Assembly: GCF_039134705.1 (NCBI RefSeq)
Contig: NZ_CP146256.1
Span: forward strand, 3,596,001 to 3,660,000
Origin: Kineothrix sp. IPX-CK
Lineage (GTDB): Bacteria > Bacillota > Clostridia > Lachnospirales > Lachnospiraceae
Reading direction: 5' to 3'
Length of the DNA: 64,000 nt
Part shown: positions 8,655-17,965 of the stretch, piece after piece
Position numbering within the stretch: position 1 is the first letter of the stretch
How the letters are laid out: the number at the start of each line of letters is the position of its first letter
Notes under the pieces: generated by a model
What the model was told of the DNA's origin: nothing
Seen by the model: only the letters and a program-made list of their open reading frames with translations
The model's database searches: none
Made by a program: the position numbers and the translations under genes

Positions 8655-9023
8655 ATGTTTAGAGAAATGAGACGAAAAAAACAGATTTTATCGGAAGGAG
8701 AATGTATCGATGTCCTGCAAAGAGGAACCTCCGGTGTTCTGGCCGTATCCGGAGACGACGGCTATCCTTATGCGGTCCCGCTCAGCTACGCGTACCATGA
8801 TTCCAAAATCTTTTTTCATTGTGCCAAAACGGGGCATAAGATAGATTCCATTGCAAGAAATGAAAAGGCTTCCTTCTGCGTTATCGATAAAGACAGCGTG
8901 GTACCGGAGGAATATACCTCTTATTTTCGCAGTGTCATCGTTTTCGGGAAAGCCCGGATCATAGAGGACGAAGCGCAGGCAAGGAAGCGATCGAACTGGT
9001 CAGGCAAAAGAATGCCGCTGTGA
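8655..9023 (+). pseudogene. C-terminally truncated pyridoxamine 5'-phosphate oxidase-like (NimA-type) flavoprotein
   Basis: A 122-aa product starting MFREMRRKKQILSEGECIDVL, then GVLAVSGDDGYPYAVPLSYAY, IFFHCAKTGHKIDSI and SVIVFGKARII, the split-barrel FMN-binding fold of NimA-type proteins. These are normally about 150-160 aa. Here, after EDEAQA, the helix expected to continue as AIELV is read in a different frame (RKRSNW), and the stop falls inside a terminator hairpin. I interpret a one-base frameshift plus 3' loss. Loss of activity is likely but not certain because most of the barrel remains. AAAGAGG precedes ATG 8655. Confidence 0.65.
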
Positions 9024-9046
9024 AGCAGTAGGCTTCATAGCGGCAT
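9012..9046 (+). terminator. Long-stem terminator-like hairpin
   Basis: ATGCCGCTGTGAAGC (9012-9026) pairs over 15 bp, one G-U, with GCTTCATAGCGGCAT (9032-9046). Only a short TTT follows. The truncated NimA-like frame stops within the stem. Confidence 0.6.
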
Positions 9047-9180
9047 TTAATGCACATAAATACTGCTTCGCACTATTTATCGCTTGCATTATTGGGCGAA
9101 ACGCGGTTAAATATTAGTTGTGTATAATTATATTTATGTATAATTATTAATAATGAAAAATAAAGCGAGGATGATTACTT

Positions 9181-10191
9181 ATGAGCAAGCCGGTTATTCC
9201 CAAAAACTACCAGTCGGCACTTAATTTGCACGATACTCAGATCGGTATTAAAACTGTCAAGGATTTCTTTCAGAATCTTCTTGCCGAGCGTTTGAACCTG
9301 CTGCGTGTATCCGCACCCTTATTTGTCACTCCCCAATCGGGTTTGAACGACAATCTGAACGGCGTAGAACGCCCAGTTACCTTCGGCATTAAAGAGCAAG
9401 GAGACGCAGAGGCCGAAATCGTTCATTCCCTCGCCAAGTGGAAGCGCTCGGCGCTTCAAAAATACGGCTTTTCCCATGGAGAAGGCCTCTATACCGATAT
9501 GAGCGCTATCCGCCGGGATGAAGAGACTGATAATATTCACTCCATTTATGTAGATCAATGGGATTGGGAAAAAATAATTTCCAAAGAAGAGCGTAATATC
9601 GAAACCTTGAAGGAGATAGTCCGCACCGTATACAAGGTGCTGCGCAAGACGGAAAAGTATCTGGCAATCAGATACGATTATATAGAAGAGATCCTGCCTC
9701 ACGACATCTTCTTTATCACAACGCAGGAATTGGAGAACATGTTCCCCGATAACACGCCGAAGGAGAGAGAATATTATATCGCTAAAGCAAAAGGCGCCGT
9801 ATGTATTATGCAGATCGGGGATCTGCTTGAATCCGGCGAAAAGCACGACGGGCGTGCTCCTGACTACGATGATTGGGCTTTAAATGCGGATATTGTTGTT
9901 TATTATCCGGTTCTGGACATCGCACTGGAATTGTCTTCCATGGGGATTCGGGTGGATAAAGAGGCTTTGCTTTCCCAGCTGGAAAAAGCGGGATGCCCGG
10001 AACGCACAAAACTTCCTTTTCAGAAGGCGATCATTGAGGAAGAACTTCCGTATACGATCGGCGGTGGTATTGGACAGTCGCGTATCTGTATGTTCTTTTT
10101 GCGTAAAGCGCACATTGGGGAGGTACAGTGCTCGCTTTGGCCGGATGAGACGATAGCTGCTGCCAAGGAGAACGGACTGCAGTTACTTTAG
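9181..10191 (+). CDS. asnA: Aspartate-ammonia ligase (ammonia-dependent asparagine synthetase)
   Basis: AsnA makes asparagine from aspartate, ammonia and ATP in the cytoplasm; its fold resembles class II aminoacyl-tRNA synthetases. The 336-aa length is typical. Recognisable blocks in order are VSAPLFV, GLNDNLNGVERPV, HSLAKWKR, GLYTDMSAIRRDE, SIYVDQWDWEK, PDYDDWALNADI and GGGIGQSR (motif 3 of the synthetase fold). GCGAGG precedes the ATG. It appears to be a single gene between degraded loci; two TATAATTA-like words at 9120-9150 are probable promoter elements. Confidence 0.97.
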   Translation: MSKPVIPKNYQSALNLHDTQIGIKTVKDFFQNLLAERLNLLRVSAPLFVTPQSGLNDNLNGVERPVTFGIKEQGDAEAEIVHSLAKWKRSALQKYGFSHGEGLYTDMSAIRRDEETDNIHSIYVDQWDWEKIISKEERNIETLKEIVRTVYKVLRKTEKYLAIRYDYIEEILPHDIFFITTQELENMFPDNTPKEREYYIAKAKGAVCIMQIGDLLESGEKHDGRAPDYDDWALNADIVVYYPVLDIALELSSMGIRVDKEALLSQLEKAGCPERTKLPFQKAIIEEELPYTIGGGIGQSRICMFFLRKAHIGEVQCSLWPDETIAAAKENGLQLL

Positions 10192-10215
10192 GGAATTATG
10201 CGGGCCGTTCATCGG

Positions 10216-10912
10216 TTAAATGCTCCGATACGGCAACTCACTAAAAGTGTGGGTTTGAACATCAACTACCGTCTGTAACCTGTCAATGATCTCGTGATAG
10301 CGCGGCTCATTTACTAAGGGGGCATATTCCCGGTCAATTATTATGCTGTGGGCAAGTATTTTTTTAATATATGATGTATCGCTTGGGTGCCCGGTCAACT
10401 TGTCAAAGCAAGGATTATTGGAATAGTCGTAACTTAATTCCGGAATACTTTGTGCATATGCTAGACAATACTTCTTCGTAAATATCAGCGGCGCATCGAT
10501 AATACGATCGTATTTCCTCCTGTCCGATACCCGGTTTTAAAAACATAAAACTTTGGAACAGATTGCCGAGATGAAACTTTAACGGGATGCTGTTGGGATA
10601 TTCTTTTAACATCTTCTGACAGAACGACCAGCCTGCTTCAAATCCCTCGGTTTCGTAGACACTGCCGGCCCTTTTGGCTAATTCACTGACCTCTTCGCCG
10701 GAGAGCTCGTTTTGATAAGAGAGTAATTCATCTATCGTAGTATTTAGAGCGCGTGCAATAGGAGAAAGCAATGTAATGTCAGGGTAAGTTGCTCCGGTTT
10801 CCCATTTACTTACTGCCGGGGCGGAAACACCTAATGCATTCGCGAGTTGCTCCTGTGTCCAGGATTTTTCTTTACGTTTTGTTATAATGATCTCTCCAAT
10901 ATTCAATGCCAT
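10216..10912 (-). pseudogene. XRE-family HTH regulator with deleted centre
   Basis: The 5' part encodes a clear XRE helix-turn-helix (residues about 7-62: WTQEQLANALGVSAPAVSKWETG) and a start of TPR-like helices (FEAGWSFCQKMLKEYPNSIP). The frame then breaks near 10440-10470 and stops at 10415. The neighbouring frame carries a plausible C-terminus (ELSYDYSNNPCFD, ILAHSIIIDREYAPL, RYHEIIDRLQ) to 10216. Related regulators run to about 330 aa or more, so roughly the middle third has been deleted with a frameshift. The intact HTH domain could still be made from AAGGAG and ATG 10912. Confidence 0.65.
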
Positions 10913-11035
10913 GTCATTTGCTCCTTAAAGAAAAATAAGTATCTGTCTTTATATTAATATTATAGCATTAAAAAAACAATGGACGTGCATTTAACGCAAA
11001 GGCTGATTTTATTAACCACTAGGAAATATGACATT

Positions 11036-11093
11036 CCAAATTAATCATCGCAGGAAGCCTATTCCATAACGTCTCCTGCGATGATCAATTTGG
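11036..11093. repeat. 20-bp inverted repeat (hairpin) downstream of agrB
   Basis: Arms at 11036-11055 and 11074-11093 are complementary at 19 of 20 positions, the exception being able to form a G-U pair on one strand, around an 18-nt loop. The arm starts CCAAATT and ends ATCGCAGGA. Confidence 0.75.
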
Positions 11094-11097
11094 ACAT

Positions 11098-11170
11098 AAT
11101 AAAAGCAAGCATATTAAGACGATTCTGCAAATTCCCCTTTGACATTAAGTAATAATATGCTTGCTTTATT
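11098..11170. repeat. 18-bp inverted repeat directly following the agrB stop region
   Basis: AATAAAAGCAAGCATATTA (11098-11116) and its complement at 11153-11170 pair over 18 bp with one bulged A, with a 36-nt loop. On the minus strand the structure ends in GCTTTTATTATT, so it could be the agrB terminator. Confidence 0.65.
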
Positions 11171-11206
11171 ATTAAGTTTGTGCTGCGGTGCAGGATTTAC
11201 ATCCGT

Positions 11207-11785
11207 TTAGTTCTGCACTGCTTTTTTTGTTCCGTGCCAACACGGCAGTATACTTAAAGTTTCCAGTGTCACCGGTATAAGCATTAACATTTTAACATTC
11301 CAAATAGGTGTGATCCATATAATCACCAGCAATATTACAGAGATTACTACCGCACCAATATTCTTTTTCTTAATGATTTTTTCGTCTTCAATAGGATTAT
11401 TTTCAGTAAAAAAAGGTGCATACAATTTATTAACCACAATAATCCCTATCGTTAAGGCTATCATTACGCCAACCGGCAGATAACCGATATAATCCGCTCC
11501 CACACAGGAAAGGACGCACACGAGCGCCATGGACAAGAAGCAGCCAAGGCTTGACTTCATATGCACTCCCCCTGCACAGGAACGCAACAAAGAAAAACAT
11601 CCAATAGATAGGATCACATCCCATGCACGACCGAAAACGAGCCCGAGCAATATCAGCCCTATTACTTTGAACAGAGAATTAAAGATTAATTCTATTCCAT
11701 AGGTAACCGCTATGGCTTGTGTCTCCGACATCTCATTGCGCTTCAAACACCAAGCCGTAATCTTACTCGCAAGCATATGCTCCAT
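11207..11785 (-). CDS. agrB: AgrB-like accessory gene regulator protein (membrane endopeptidase)
   Basis: AgrB is a membrane cysteine endopeptidase that trims and cyclises the AgrD signal peptide of clostridial and staphylococcal quorum sensing. The 192-aa protein has several membrane helices, and the R68...GG.H75......C82 arrangement (RSCAGGVHMKSSLGC) matches the catalytic His/Cys spacing of the family. ATG 11785 has GAGG eight bases upstream; a GTG nine bases earlier is the alternative. No AgrD-like peptide gene with a Cys-containing core follows the stop; two long hairpins lie there instead. No AgrC kinase is nearby. A LytTR regulator is encoded divergently. Confidence 0.85.
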   Translation of the reverse strand: MEHMLASKITAWCLKRNEMSETQAIAVTYGIELIFNSLFKVIGLILLGLVFGRAWDVILSIGCFSLLRSCAGGVHMKSSLGCFLSMALVCVLSCVGADYIGYLPVGVMIALTIGIIVVNKLYAPFFTENNPIEDEKIIKKKNIGAVVISVILLVIIWITPIWNVKMLMLIPVTLETLSILPCWHGTKKAVQN

Positions 11786-12005
11786 GCTGTACACCTCGCC
11801 TCATCTCGTGATTCTATTTATACCATAGTTTGATAAAATTTTACCATATTTTTCCTAAACGCTCAATTCCATTTCTTAAACGATTACTTTCTTACAACTT
11901 ATTCATATATGAAAATATTATCATAAGTTTGTTGTAATTGGTAGTAAATTCGATTGTTATGTCGTATCATGACATCGTTAATATCAACTTTATTGAGGGG
12001 GAATG

Positions 12006-12749
12006 ATGTTACCGGTATACATTTGTGATGACGATGAAAATCAACTGCAGCATTTTAAAAAATTGGTATCCAACACAATCATGATTGAAGATATGGATGC
12101 TTCTATCGTCTGCACCACTTCTTCTCCCTATCAGCTTCTTTCCTATTTGACCGAACATAAGACTCCATCTTTATATTTTCTTGACATTAATTTGAATACC
12201 TCCATGGACGGTTTCTCCCTCGCCAGAGAAATAAGGAAATACGATCCGCGGGGCTTTATCGTGTTCGTTACTGTTCACAGCGAGCTTTCTTATCTTTCCT
12301 TCAAATACAAAGTCGAAGCCATGGATTATATTATAAAAGGCAGCAAGGAGCTTTCCTCCCGCATGCGGGAATGTATTCTCAAAGCCCTGGAACTGTATAC
12401 GCTTCCTACCAATACCATTCAGAAGGCTATCGCATTAAAAATCGACGGACGCATCATTTCCATGAAACTGCCCGATATCTACTGTATCGAGACCTCCACC
12501 GAAGCGCATAAGATTCGGATCTATAAGAGAAACGGATACACCGAGCTTTTCTATTCCCTGAAGAAAATAGAAAAGCTTTTGGATGATTCATTTTTTCAAT
12601 GCCACAAATCCTGCATCATAAACCTTTCTCACGTAAAAGAAGTAAATATCAAAAATTGTCTGGTGACTCTGGAAAATGGAAAGATATGCCCGGTCGCCAC
12701 CCGCATTGTAAAGACGCTGGCTCTCCGGCTGAATATGAATATTCTTTGA
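12006..12749 (+). CDS. LytTR-family response regulator (AgrA-like)
   Basis: A 247-aa two-domain regulator. The receiver domain (about 1-120) has the acidic pocket D8-D10 and phospho-acceptor Asp60 in YFLDINLN. The LytTR DNA-binding domain (about 140-245) shows YCIETSTEAHKIRIYKRNG and FFQCHKSCIINLSHVKEV. It would bind paired direct repeats near promoters. It is divergent from the AgrB-like gene across about 220 bp, which suggests they belong to one remnant agr locus, but no cognate kinase is present. ATG 12006 suits the GAGGGGG site better than ATG 12003. Confidence 0.9.
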   Translation: MLPVYICDDDENQLQHFKKLVSNTIMIEDMDASIVCTTSSPYQLLSYLTEHKTPSLYFLDINLNTSMDGFSLAREIRKYDPRGFIVFVTVHSELSYLSFKYKVEAMDYIIKGSKELSSRMRECILKALELYTLPTNTIQKAIALKIDGRIISMKLPDIYCIETSTEAHKIRIYKRNGYTELFYSLKKIEKLLDDSFFQCHKSCIINLSHVKEVNIKNCLVTLENGKICPVATRIVKTLALRLNMNIL

Positions 12750-12807
12750 TCGGGGATTATCCTCCGGTAAATTCTTTTTATGATTCTAAAAGTATCCTTG
12801 TAAAATA

Positions 12808-14211
12808 TTATTTTTGACGCCCTCTGATTTTACTGAAAAACAAATAATATATAATGAACAGAATCGTCGTAACCACCCATGTGAGCGGGTAGCTGAACAT
12901 GATCGTATAAATATTCTTTCGAAGCGGCACCGCCAGCATAAGCCATGCAACACGCAGTGCGCATATCCCTATCAGACATATGAGCATTGGGATCCAACTG
13001 TCGCCCACACCGCGCAGAGCTCCGGATAGAATCTCAATCGTCACATATGTGAAATAGACCGGCACGAGGTAGCGCAGCATATGTATCCCTATGCGGATTA
13101 CCGCAGCATCCGTGGTAAACAGCCGGTAGCAATATATCCCCCAAAAATACAATACGAAGGAAATGAAAAGGGTGGAGGCAAAGGTCATAGCCATGCATAT
13201 CCGCACGCCTTTCCTCAACCGCTCCCTCTTCCCGGCTCCATAGTTTTGTCCCACAAAAGTAGTTACAGAGATGCCAAAGGCACTGACGATCATCCAGAAT
13301 ATGCTGTCTATTTTACTATAAGCTGTCCATGCCGCTACGGTATCAGTTCCCAGAGAATTAATGCCGGCCTGTATAATGACGTTAGAGGAGCTGTACATGA
13401 TCGACTGCATTCCTGCGGGGAATCCAATCCTGATGATTCTTGCCAGCATTCTTCTATCCAAACGGATATTTCGAATGTACAGACGGTGCATATCCGTCGT
13501 CTTTACTAACAGCATAATAACCAATACCGCGCTGAGCGCCTGGGAAATGATTGTCGCTAACGCCGCCCCTGCCACTCCCATGCCAAAGCCTACCACAAAC
13601 AGCATGTCAAGAATGATGTTGGTCATACAGCTCACGATCAAAAAGTAGAGCGGCCGCTTGGAATCTCCTACTGCCCTGAGTATTCCCGCACTTATATTGT
13701 AAACGAGATTTCCTACCATTCCTAAATAATAAATCCGAAGAAAGGTAACCGACGGCCCAAGTACGTCCTCCGGAGTATTCATAGCTTGTAATACCGCCGG
13801 AGCAGTGATAATGCCTGCTGCCGACATGACAAGACCGGCGATCACACTGAAGGCGATGGCGGTATGCACCGCGTATTCCACCATCTCCTGCTTCTTCGCG
13901 CCGTAATATTGGGATATGATAACAGTGGCTCCGCTGGATAGACCTACGAAGAAGCCTACGATTAGCTGGATTACTGTATTGGTGCTTCCGCCCACGGCAG
14001 AAAGCGCCTCCTTCCCCACATATCGCCCTACGATAATGGCATCAATCGCATTATATAACTGCTGAAAAAAGGTGCCGAACAAAATAGGGAAAAAGAAGAG
14101 GAGCAACTGTTTCCAGATTACTCCTTCCGTTATGGCATTACTTTTTCCCATACCCGTAACTTTTATATTGTTTTTATCTTGCATCGAATTACCGGACATT
14201 TTCTTACTCAT
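12808..14211 (-). CDS. MATE family efflux transporter
   Basis: A 467-aa membrane protein with about 12 helices in two six-helix halves. FFFPILFGTFFQQLYNAIDAI at the start of the first half and GFPAGMQSIMYSSSNVIIQ at the start of the second are the two family signatures. MATE proteins export cationic drugs or metabolites in exchange for Na+ or H+. Substrate unknown. The annotated ATG has GGAAGG only two bases upstream; the ATG four codons further in (14199) is a reasonable alternative. The gene lies in the same direction as the sugar cluster upstream but about 110 bp away. Confidence 0.92.
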   Translation of the reverse strand: MSKKMSGNSMQDKNNIKVTGMGKSNAITEGVIWKQLLLFFFPILFGTFFQQLYNAIDAIIVGRYVGKEALSAVGGSTNTVIQLIVGFFVGLSSGATVIISQYYGAKKQEMVEYAVHTAIAFSVIAGLVMSAAGIITAPAVLQAMNTPEDVLGPSVTFLRIYYLGMVGNLVYNISAGILRAVGDSKRPLYFLIVSCMTNIILDMLFVVGFGMGVAGAALATIISQALSAVLVIMLLVKTTDMHRLYIRNIRLDRRMLARIIRIGFPAGMQSIMYSSSNVIIQAGINSLGTDTVAAWTAYSKIDSIFWMIVSAFGISVTTFVGQNYGAGKRERLRKGVRICMAMTFASTLFISFVLYFWGIYCYRLFTTDAAVIRIGIHMLRYLVPVYFTYVTIEILSGALRGVGDSWIPMLICLIGICALRVAWLMLAVPLRKNIYTIMFSYPLTWVVTTILFIIYYLFFSKIRGRQK

Positions 14212-14318
14212 ATCCTTCCGCTTTTGTAGATTTTATCTTTAGAATCCACATATAACTCTGTATTCGATAAGCAGTATATCGCACTTGTTCTATTTTTTCA
14301 ATGGGTAAAGAAGAAATT

Positions 14319-15653
14319 TTATCCTCTCATATATTTCCTTAATAACTCCCTGTATTCTTCATAGAATGTACAGTTTTCCATTGCAAAAGATTCAGGCATC
14401 CCTGATATCTGTTCCCATCCGCAGGACATAAGCTGAGGCTTCAATAACTGTTCTTTCTGCAGAGTATACAGCAGCGCCCGCTGCCTGAACTGAAGATGAT
14501 ATTTTATCTTTTCTTCCACCTCGCCCGGAAAATGCCCGCACATTATTTCCACCAGTTCTTTTCCCATCTCCATTTCTCCGTAATGGGTCCATTTTACGCG
14601 CATTTCCCTTGCGAATCTCATCCATAAGGAATCCTCCTGCGGATACACAAGTCCCATGAATCCCGCATCCTTGTAGCACCATAGAGTATAGGAAATATCG
14701 TGCTTTTTAAACAAATCCAGTGTATCTTCCACCATCTCCATCACATGGGCAAGTCCATGACCTGCAATATCATATCCAGCCTCGCCGCACAGCAGAGGTC
14801 TCCCAAATTTCTGCATGCCCGCTATCATAGTGACGAGCCGGTCCTCGAATACACTTCGCCTCTTCTCTCTCGGATAATCGGGGTCGCACAAATCTGCTTC
14901 CCATACTGTCGGATAAAAATGAAAAGTTATAGCTGTCTGTTCATCTTTTAACTCCTTCATCGCGGAGAAATCCATGGCAAAATAATCTCCTTCAAGGAAA
15001 ATGATATGATTTTTATCAGCTTCACGGACGGCTGCCGTTACCCTGTCATAGAACTTCTGAAGCCTTCCGTCCTCTCCCGGTATAAGGAAGGGTTCATTGA
15101 GAATATCGTAGCCGAGTATCCAAGTTTCCTCCGCATAATATCCGGCGATTTCTTTCCAGAGCTCTACGATCTGATCCTGAAATGCCTCGAAATGCCAGAA
15201 TTGCGGTATACCGGTCTGGTTATCGCTGTGCCAGTCGGGATTCTGACCTCCCGGCACAGCATGAAGGTCGGGAAGCAGAAAAATTTCGTATTTTCGACAA
15301 AATGCAAGTAATCTGTCAAAATAGCAAAATCCTCTCTCCTTCAAAACCTTAGGATTTTTATCGTCAAAAAAAAGATGATAGTTAAAAGGAACCCTGATAA
15401 TATTTACACCGGTCTCTTTTAAAAATTGAAAGTCCTCCTCCTTTACAAAGGAACAAATAAAATCATCGAAAAAACTATCGCTTCGTTCTACCCCGAATAC
15501 TTCCTCAAAGGCTTCTATTATCTGCTTTTCGGGCGTTGGTATTCCAAGCATGAAATGCTCCATGTTCAGCCAGCTTCCAATACCCAGCCCGCCAAAGGAA
15601 ATTTCCTTGTCCCTAAAATAAAATTTATTATTTTTAATCTTCACAAAATCCAT
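14319..15653 (-). CDS. Glycoside hydrolase family 5 (cellulase-like) enzyme
   Basis: A 444-aa protein. The GH5 barrel shows GVNIIRVPFNYHLF, the acid/base in GYDILNEPF (Glu187), and the nucleophile in LLCGEAGYD (Glu291), with HFYP between them. GH5 retains anomeric configuration and acts on beta-glucans, mannans and related glycans. The subfamily cannot be told here. No signal peptide is seen, so it probably works in the cytoplasm on imported oligosaccharides, in line with the ABC importer and GH42 enzyme upstream in the same direction. The last ~100 residues form a helical extension beyond the barrel. GAGG lies about 10 nt before the ATG. Confidence 0.88.
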   Translation of the reverse strand: MDFVKIKNNKFYFRDKEISFGGLGIGSWLNMEHFMLGIPTPEKQIIEAFEEVFGVERSDSFFDDFICSFVKEEDFQFLKETGVNIIRVPFNYHLFFDDKNPKVLKERGFCYFDRLLAFCRKYEIFLLPDLHAVPGGQNPDWHSDNQTGIPQFWHFEAFQDQIVELWKEIAGYYAEETWILGYDILNEPFLIPGEDGRLQKFYDRVTAAVREADKNHIIFLEGDYFAMDFSAMKELKDEQTAITFHFYPTVWEADLCDPDYPREKRRSVFEDRLVTMIAGMQKFGRPLLCGEAGYDIAGHGLAHVMEMVEDTLDLFKKHDISYTLWCYKDAGFMGLVYPQEDSLWMRFAREMRVKWTHYGEMEMGKELVEIMCGHFPGEVEEKIKYHLQFRQRALLYTLQKEQLLKPQLMSCGWEQISGMPESFAMENCTFYEEYRELLRKYMRG

Positions 15654-15659
15654 AAGCTT

Positions 15660-15870
15660 CTACCTCATATCAATTTCTACAATTTTTCCCCGGATTGCCG
15701 CAGTAATTGTTACCGCATATTCATTTCTGGAAGCAACAATCTGAACTGAATGAAGGTTTTCCTGCAAATAATATTTGCCTACACCCAGAGAAAGCTGCTG
15801 GCGCATGTAGCCCTTTTGTTCCTCCTCCACATAGTAATCTCCATAACCAGCATCCGTTAGAAAACCTCAT
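15660..15870 (-). pseudogene. Remnant of an unidentified gene between the GH42 and GH5 genes
   Basis: Four bases after the GH42 stop, an ATG with a good GGAGGG site begins MRFSNGCWL, reminiscent of the start of GH31 alpha-xylosidases. The frame then turns to unlikely sequence. A second frame over the same DNA reads YGDYYVEEEQKGYMRQQLSLG, then YYLQENLHSVQIVASRN and EYAVTITAAIRGKIVEIDMR before TAG, and looks like a genuine protein C-terminus. A large internal deletion fused a gene start to an out-of-frame end. The GH31 idea rests only on the first nine residues. Confidence 0.45.
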
Positions 15871-15874
15871 GCCA

Positions 15875-17938
15875 CTATTCCCTCCTATGCTTTTGTTCTT
15901 CTGCCAAAATAATTCGTACTCCCTTCGCCTCCAGCCGCCAAACGCTTTCCGGCGGCTTACTTTCTCCCGACAAAAGTTCTGTTCCTCCAGCCTTTATGTA
16001 AACCTCCGTCTCATGCTCCCCGTGATTCAGCAGGAACAGATATTGGCTGCCGTCCTTCTCTCTCGCTGCCATTTCCACGTTCTTTTCAGCCCGTTCTCTG
16101 CCTCTTTCCACATCGGCTCCATCCGCCGCACAGATATTTCTTTCTTTACAAATTTCTAAGAAAAGCTCTTTATAAAATTTCTCCGACGACCGGGTTCCGA
16201 TATAATATACACTTCCTTTTCCATAGGTACTGCGCGTAAGCACCGGCATTCCTGCGTAGAAGTCAGACTCGTAGGATGCAAGTACCTCGGCCCCCTCGCT
16301 GTGCATTAAATCACAGATGAGCTGGGCCGGATATTCCTTTCCTTTATAACAAAAGGAATTACTGCTTTTCTCCGGCAGGGAATCGATTTCTTCCACCCAT
16401 ATACCTGCAAGCTTGCGAAGCTTTCCCGGATAACCGCCTGATGTAATCGTATCGTTTTCATTCACATAGCCGCTCAGGTAGCTAAAAACTGCCGTCTTTC
16501 CTTCCGCGGCAAATTCTTCAAGCCTTTCTGCCGCTCCATCCTTAATCATATAGAACAGCGGTGCGGCTATAAGCTCATACCTTGAAAAGTCCCCTCCCAT
16601 TCCGATAATGTCTACCGGCACCTGAAGTTCATAGAAGGCTTTATAATACAGGTAAAATTCCTCCAAATATTTCAGTCTCGCACTTGGTCCTGCGGAGCAT
16701 TCTAACGCCCACCACGTATCCCAGTCGAAAATCAAAGCCGTTTTGGCAAAGGTTCTGCCGCCTGTAAAACTGTCCCCCAAGGCTTTCAGTTCCCCGCCGA
16801 GCCGGCTGCATTCAAGAAAAACTCGCGTATTGCTGCTTCCCGCATGATCGATGACCGCCCCATGGAATTTCTCACAGCCTGCTACAGAACGCCTTATTTG
16901 GAAAAACATTACGCTGTCGGCTCCATGGGCCACTGCCTGATAGCTTAGAAGCCGCATGACACCCGGCCTTTTCACCCGATTGTCCGTGAGCCAGTTACAC
17001 ACGCTGGGAGTCTGTTCCATCAGCAGGAAGGACTGTCCATTCTTCAGTCCACGCATCAGATCATGATTCATTGCACAGCAGGCCGGTTCAGCTCCCGCAG
17101 GGGGATAGCTGTCCCACGAAACGATATCCAGATAAGGAGCCCATTTACGGTAATCAAGCGGCTTATAAGCACCCATGAAATTCGTCGTAACCACCGCATC
17201 GGGAATAAAGCGTCGAATACTATCCGACTCCGCCCGGTAGTTTGCCAGCATACTATCCGAATTAAACCTCATGTAATCTAAGGTAATAGGCTGGTTCATG
17301 CTTCTCGTTTCCTCGAAATGCTCGCTCAAAAGATTGGGAGCCACAATCTCCTCCCAATCATAAAATATATGGCCCCAGAAACGGGTGTTCCATTCTTTAT
17401 TCAGCCTTTCCAGCGTATGGTATTTTTCTTTCAGCCATAGACGGAATGCTTTCTCGCAGTTTTCACAGTAACATGCACCTTCATATTCATTACCCACATG
17501 CCATAGGAGAATATTTTTCCTATCCTTGTAACGCTGTGCGACCCTTCCGGCAAGCTCAGGAGAAAGCCGTTGAAACGTCGGGCTGTTAGGGCAGGAATTA
17601 TGCCTTCCGCCAAACTTTCTCTTCACCCCCTGAAAATTCGTCCGCAAAATATCCGGATATTTCCTGGCCATCCATGCCGGATGCGCAGCGGTACCCGTAG
17701 CCATACATATCTGCAGTCCCGCCTCGCTTACCAGTTCTACGACCTCATCTAACACCGTAAAGTCATAAACCTCTTCCTCCGGCTGCAATAACGACCAATT
17801 GAATACGTTCAAGGTGACGATATCAATCCCTGCTTTCTTAAGCAGCTCCATATCCTCCCTGCGTATCTCCTCCGGCCATTGCTCCGGGTTGTAATCACCT
17901 CCGTAGAGGATCTTGTTCATTTTTTGATAAAGCTCCAT
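15875..17938 (-). CDS. Beta-galactosidase, glycoside hydrolase family 42
   Basis: A 687-aa GH42 enzyme hydrolysing terminal beta-D-galactosides. It has YGGDYNPEQWP at the N-terminus, the acid/base glutamate in HVGNEYEG (about 151), the nucleophile in LLMEQTPS (about 308), and the zinc-type cysteines CYCENC just after the acid/base. The C-terminal trimerisation and beta domains complete the family length. There is no signal peptide, so it is cytoplasmic. ATG 17938 has AGGTGG five bases upstream; GTG 17947 is an alternative. It lies 27 bp behind the second permease gene, so it is part of the importer operon and probably cleaves the imported galactoside. Confidence 0.95.
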   Translation of the reverse strand: MELYQKMNKILYGGDYNPEQWPEEIRREDMELLKKAGIDIVTLNVFNWSLLQPEEEVYDFTVLDEVVELVSEAGLQICMATGTAAHPAWMARKYPDILRTNFQGVKRKFGGRHNSCPNSPTFQRLSPELAGRVAQRYKDRKNILLWHVGNEYEGACYCENCEKAFRLWLKEKYHTLERLNKEWNTRFWGHIFYDWEEIVAPNLLSEHFEETRSMNQPITLDYMRFNSDSMLANYRAESDSIRRFIPDAVVTTNFMGAYKPLDYRKWAPYLDIVSWDSYPPAGAEPACCAMNHDLMRGLKNGQSFLLMEQTPSVCNWLTDNRVKRPGVMRLLSYQAVAHGADSVMFFQIRRSVAGCEKFHGAVIDHAGSSNTRVFLECSRLGGELKALGDSFTGGRTFAKTALIFDWDTWWALECSAGPSARLKYLEEFYLYYKAFYELQVPVDIIGMGGDFSRYELIAAPLFYMIKDGAAERLEEFAAEGKTAVFSYLSGYVNENDTITSGGYPGKLRKLAGIWVEEIDSLPEKSSNSFCYKGKEYPAQLICDLMHSEGAEVLASYESDFYAGMPVLTRSTYGKGSVYYIGTRSSEKFYKELFLEICKERNICAADGADVERGRERAEKNVEMAAREKDGSQYLFLLNHGEHETEVYIKAGGTELLSGESKPPESVWRLEAKGVRIILAEEQKHRRE

Positions 17939-17965
17939 TTTATCCACCTATGCATTCTTATATCA

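Noticed and set aside
11100..11206. Possible agrD: short minus-strand frames after agrB, such as one ending NGCKSCTAAQT
   Set aside because: They lack a convincing start and ribosome site, an amphipathic leader, and the acidic C-terminal recognition part of AgrD.
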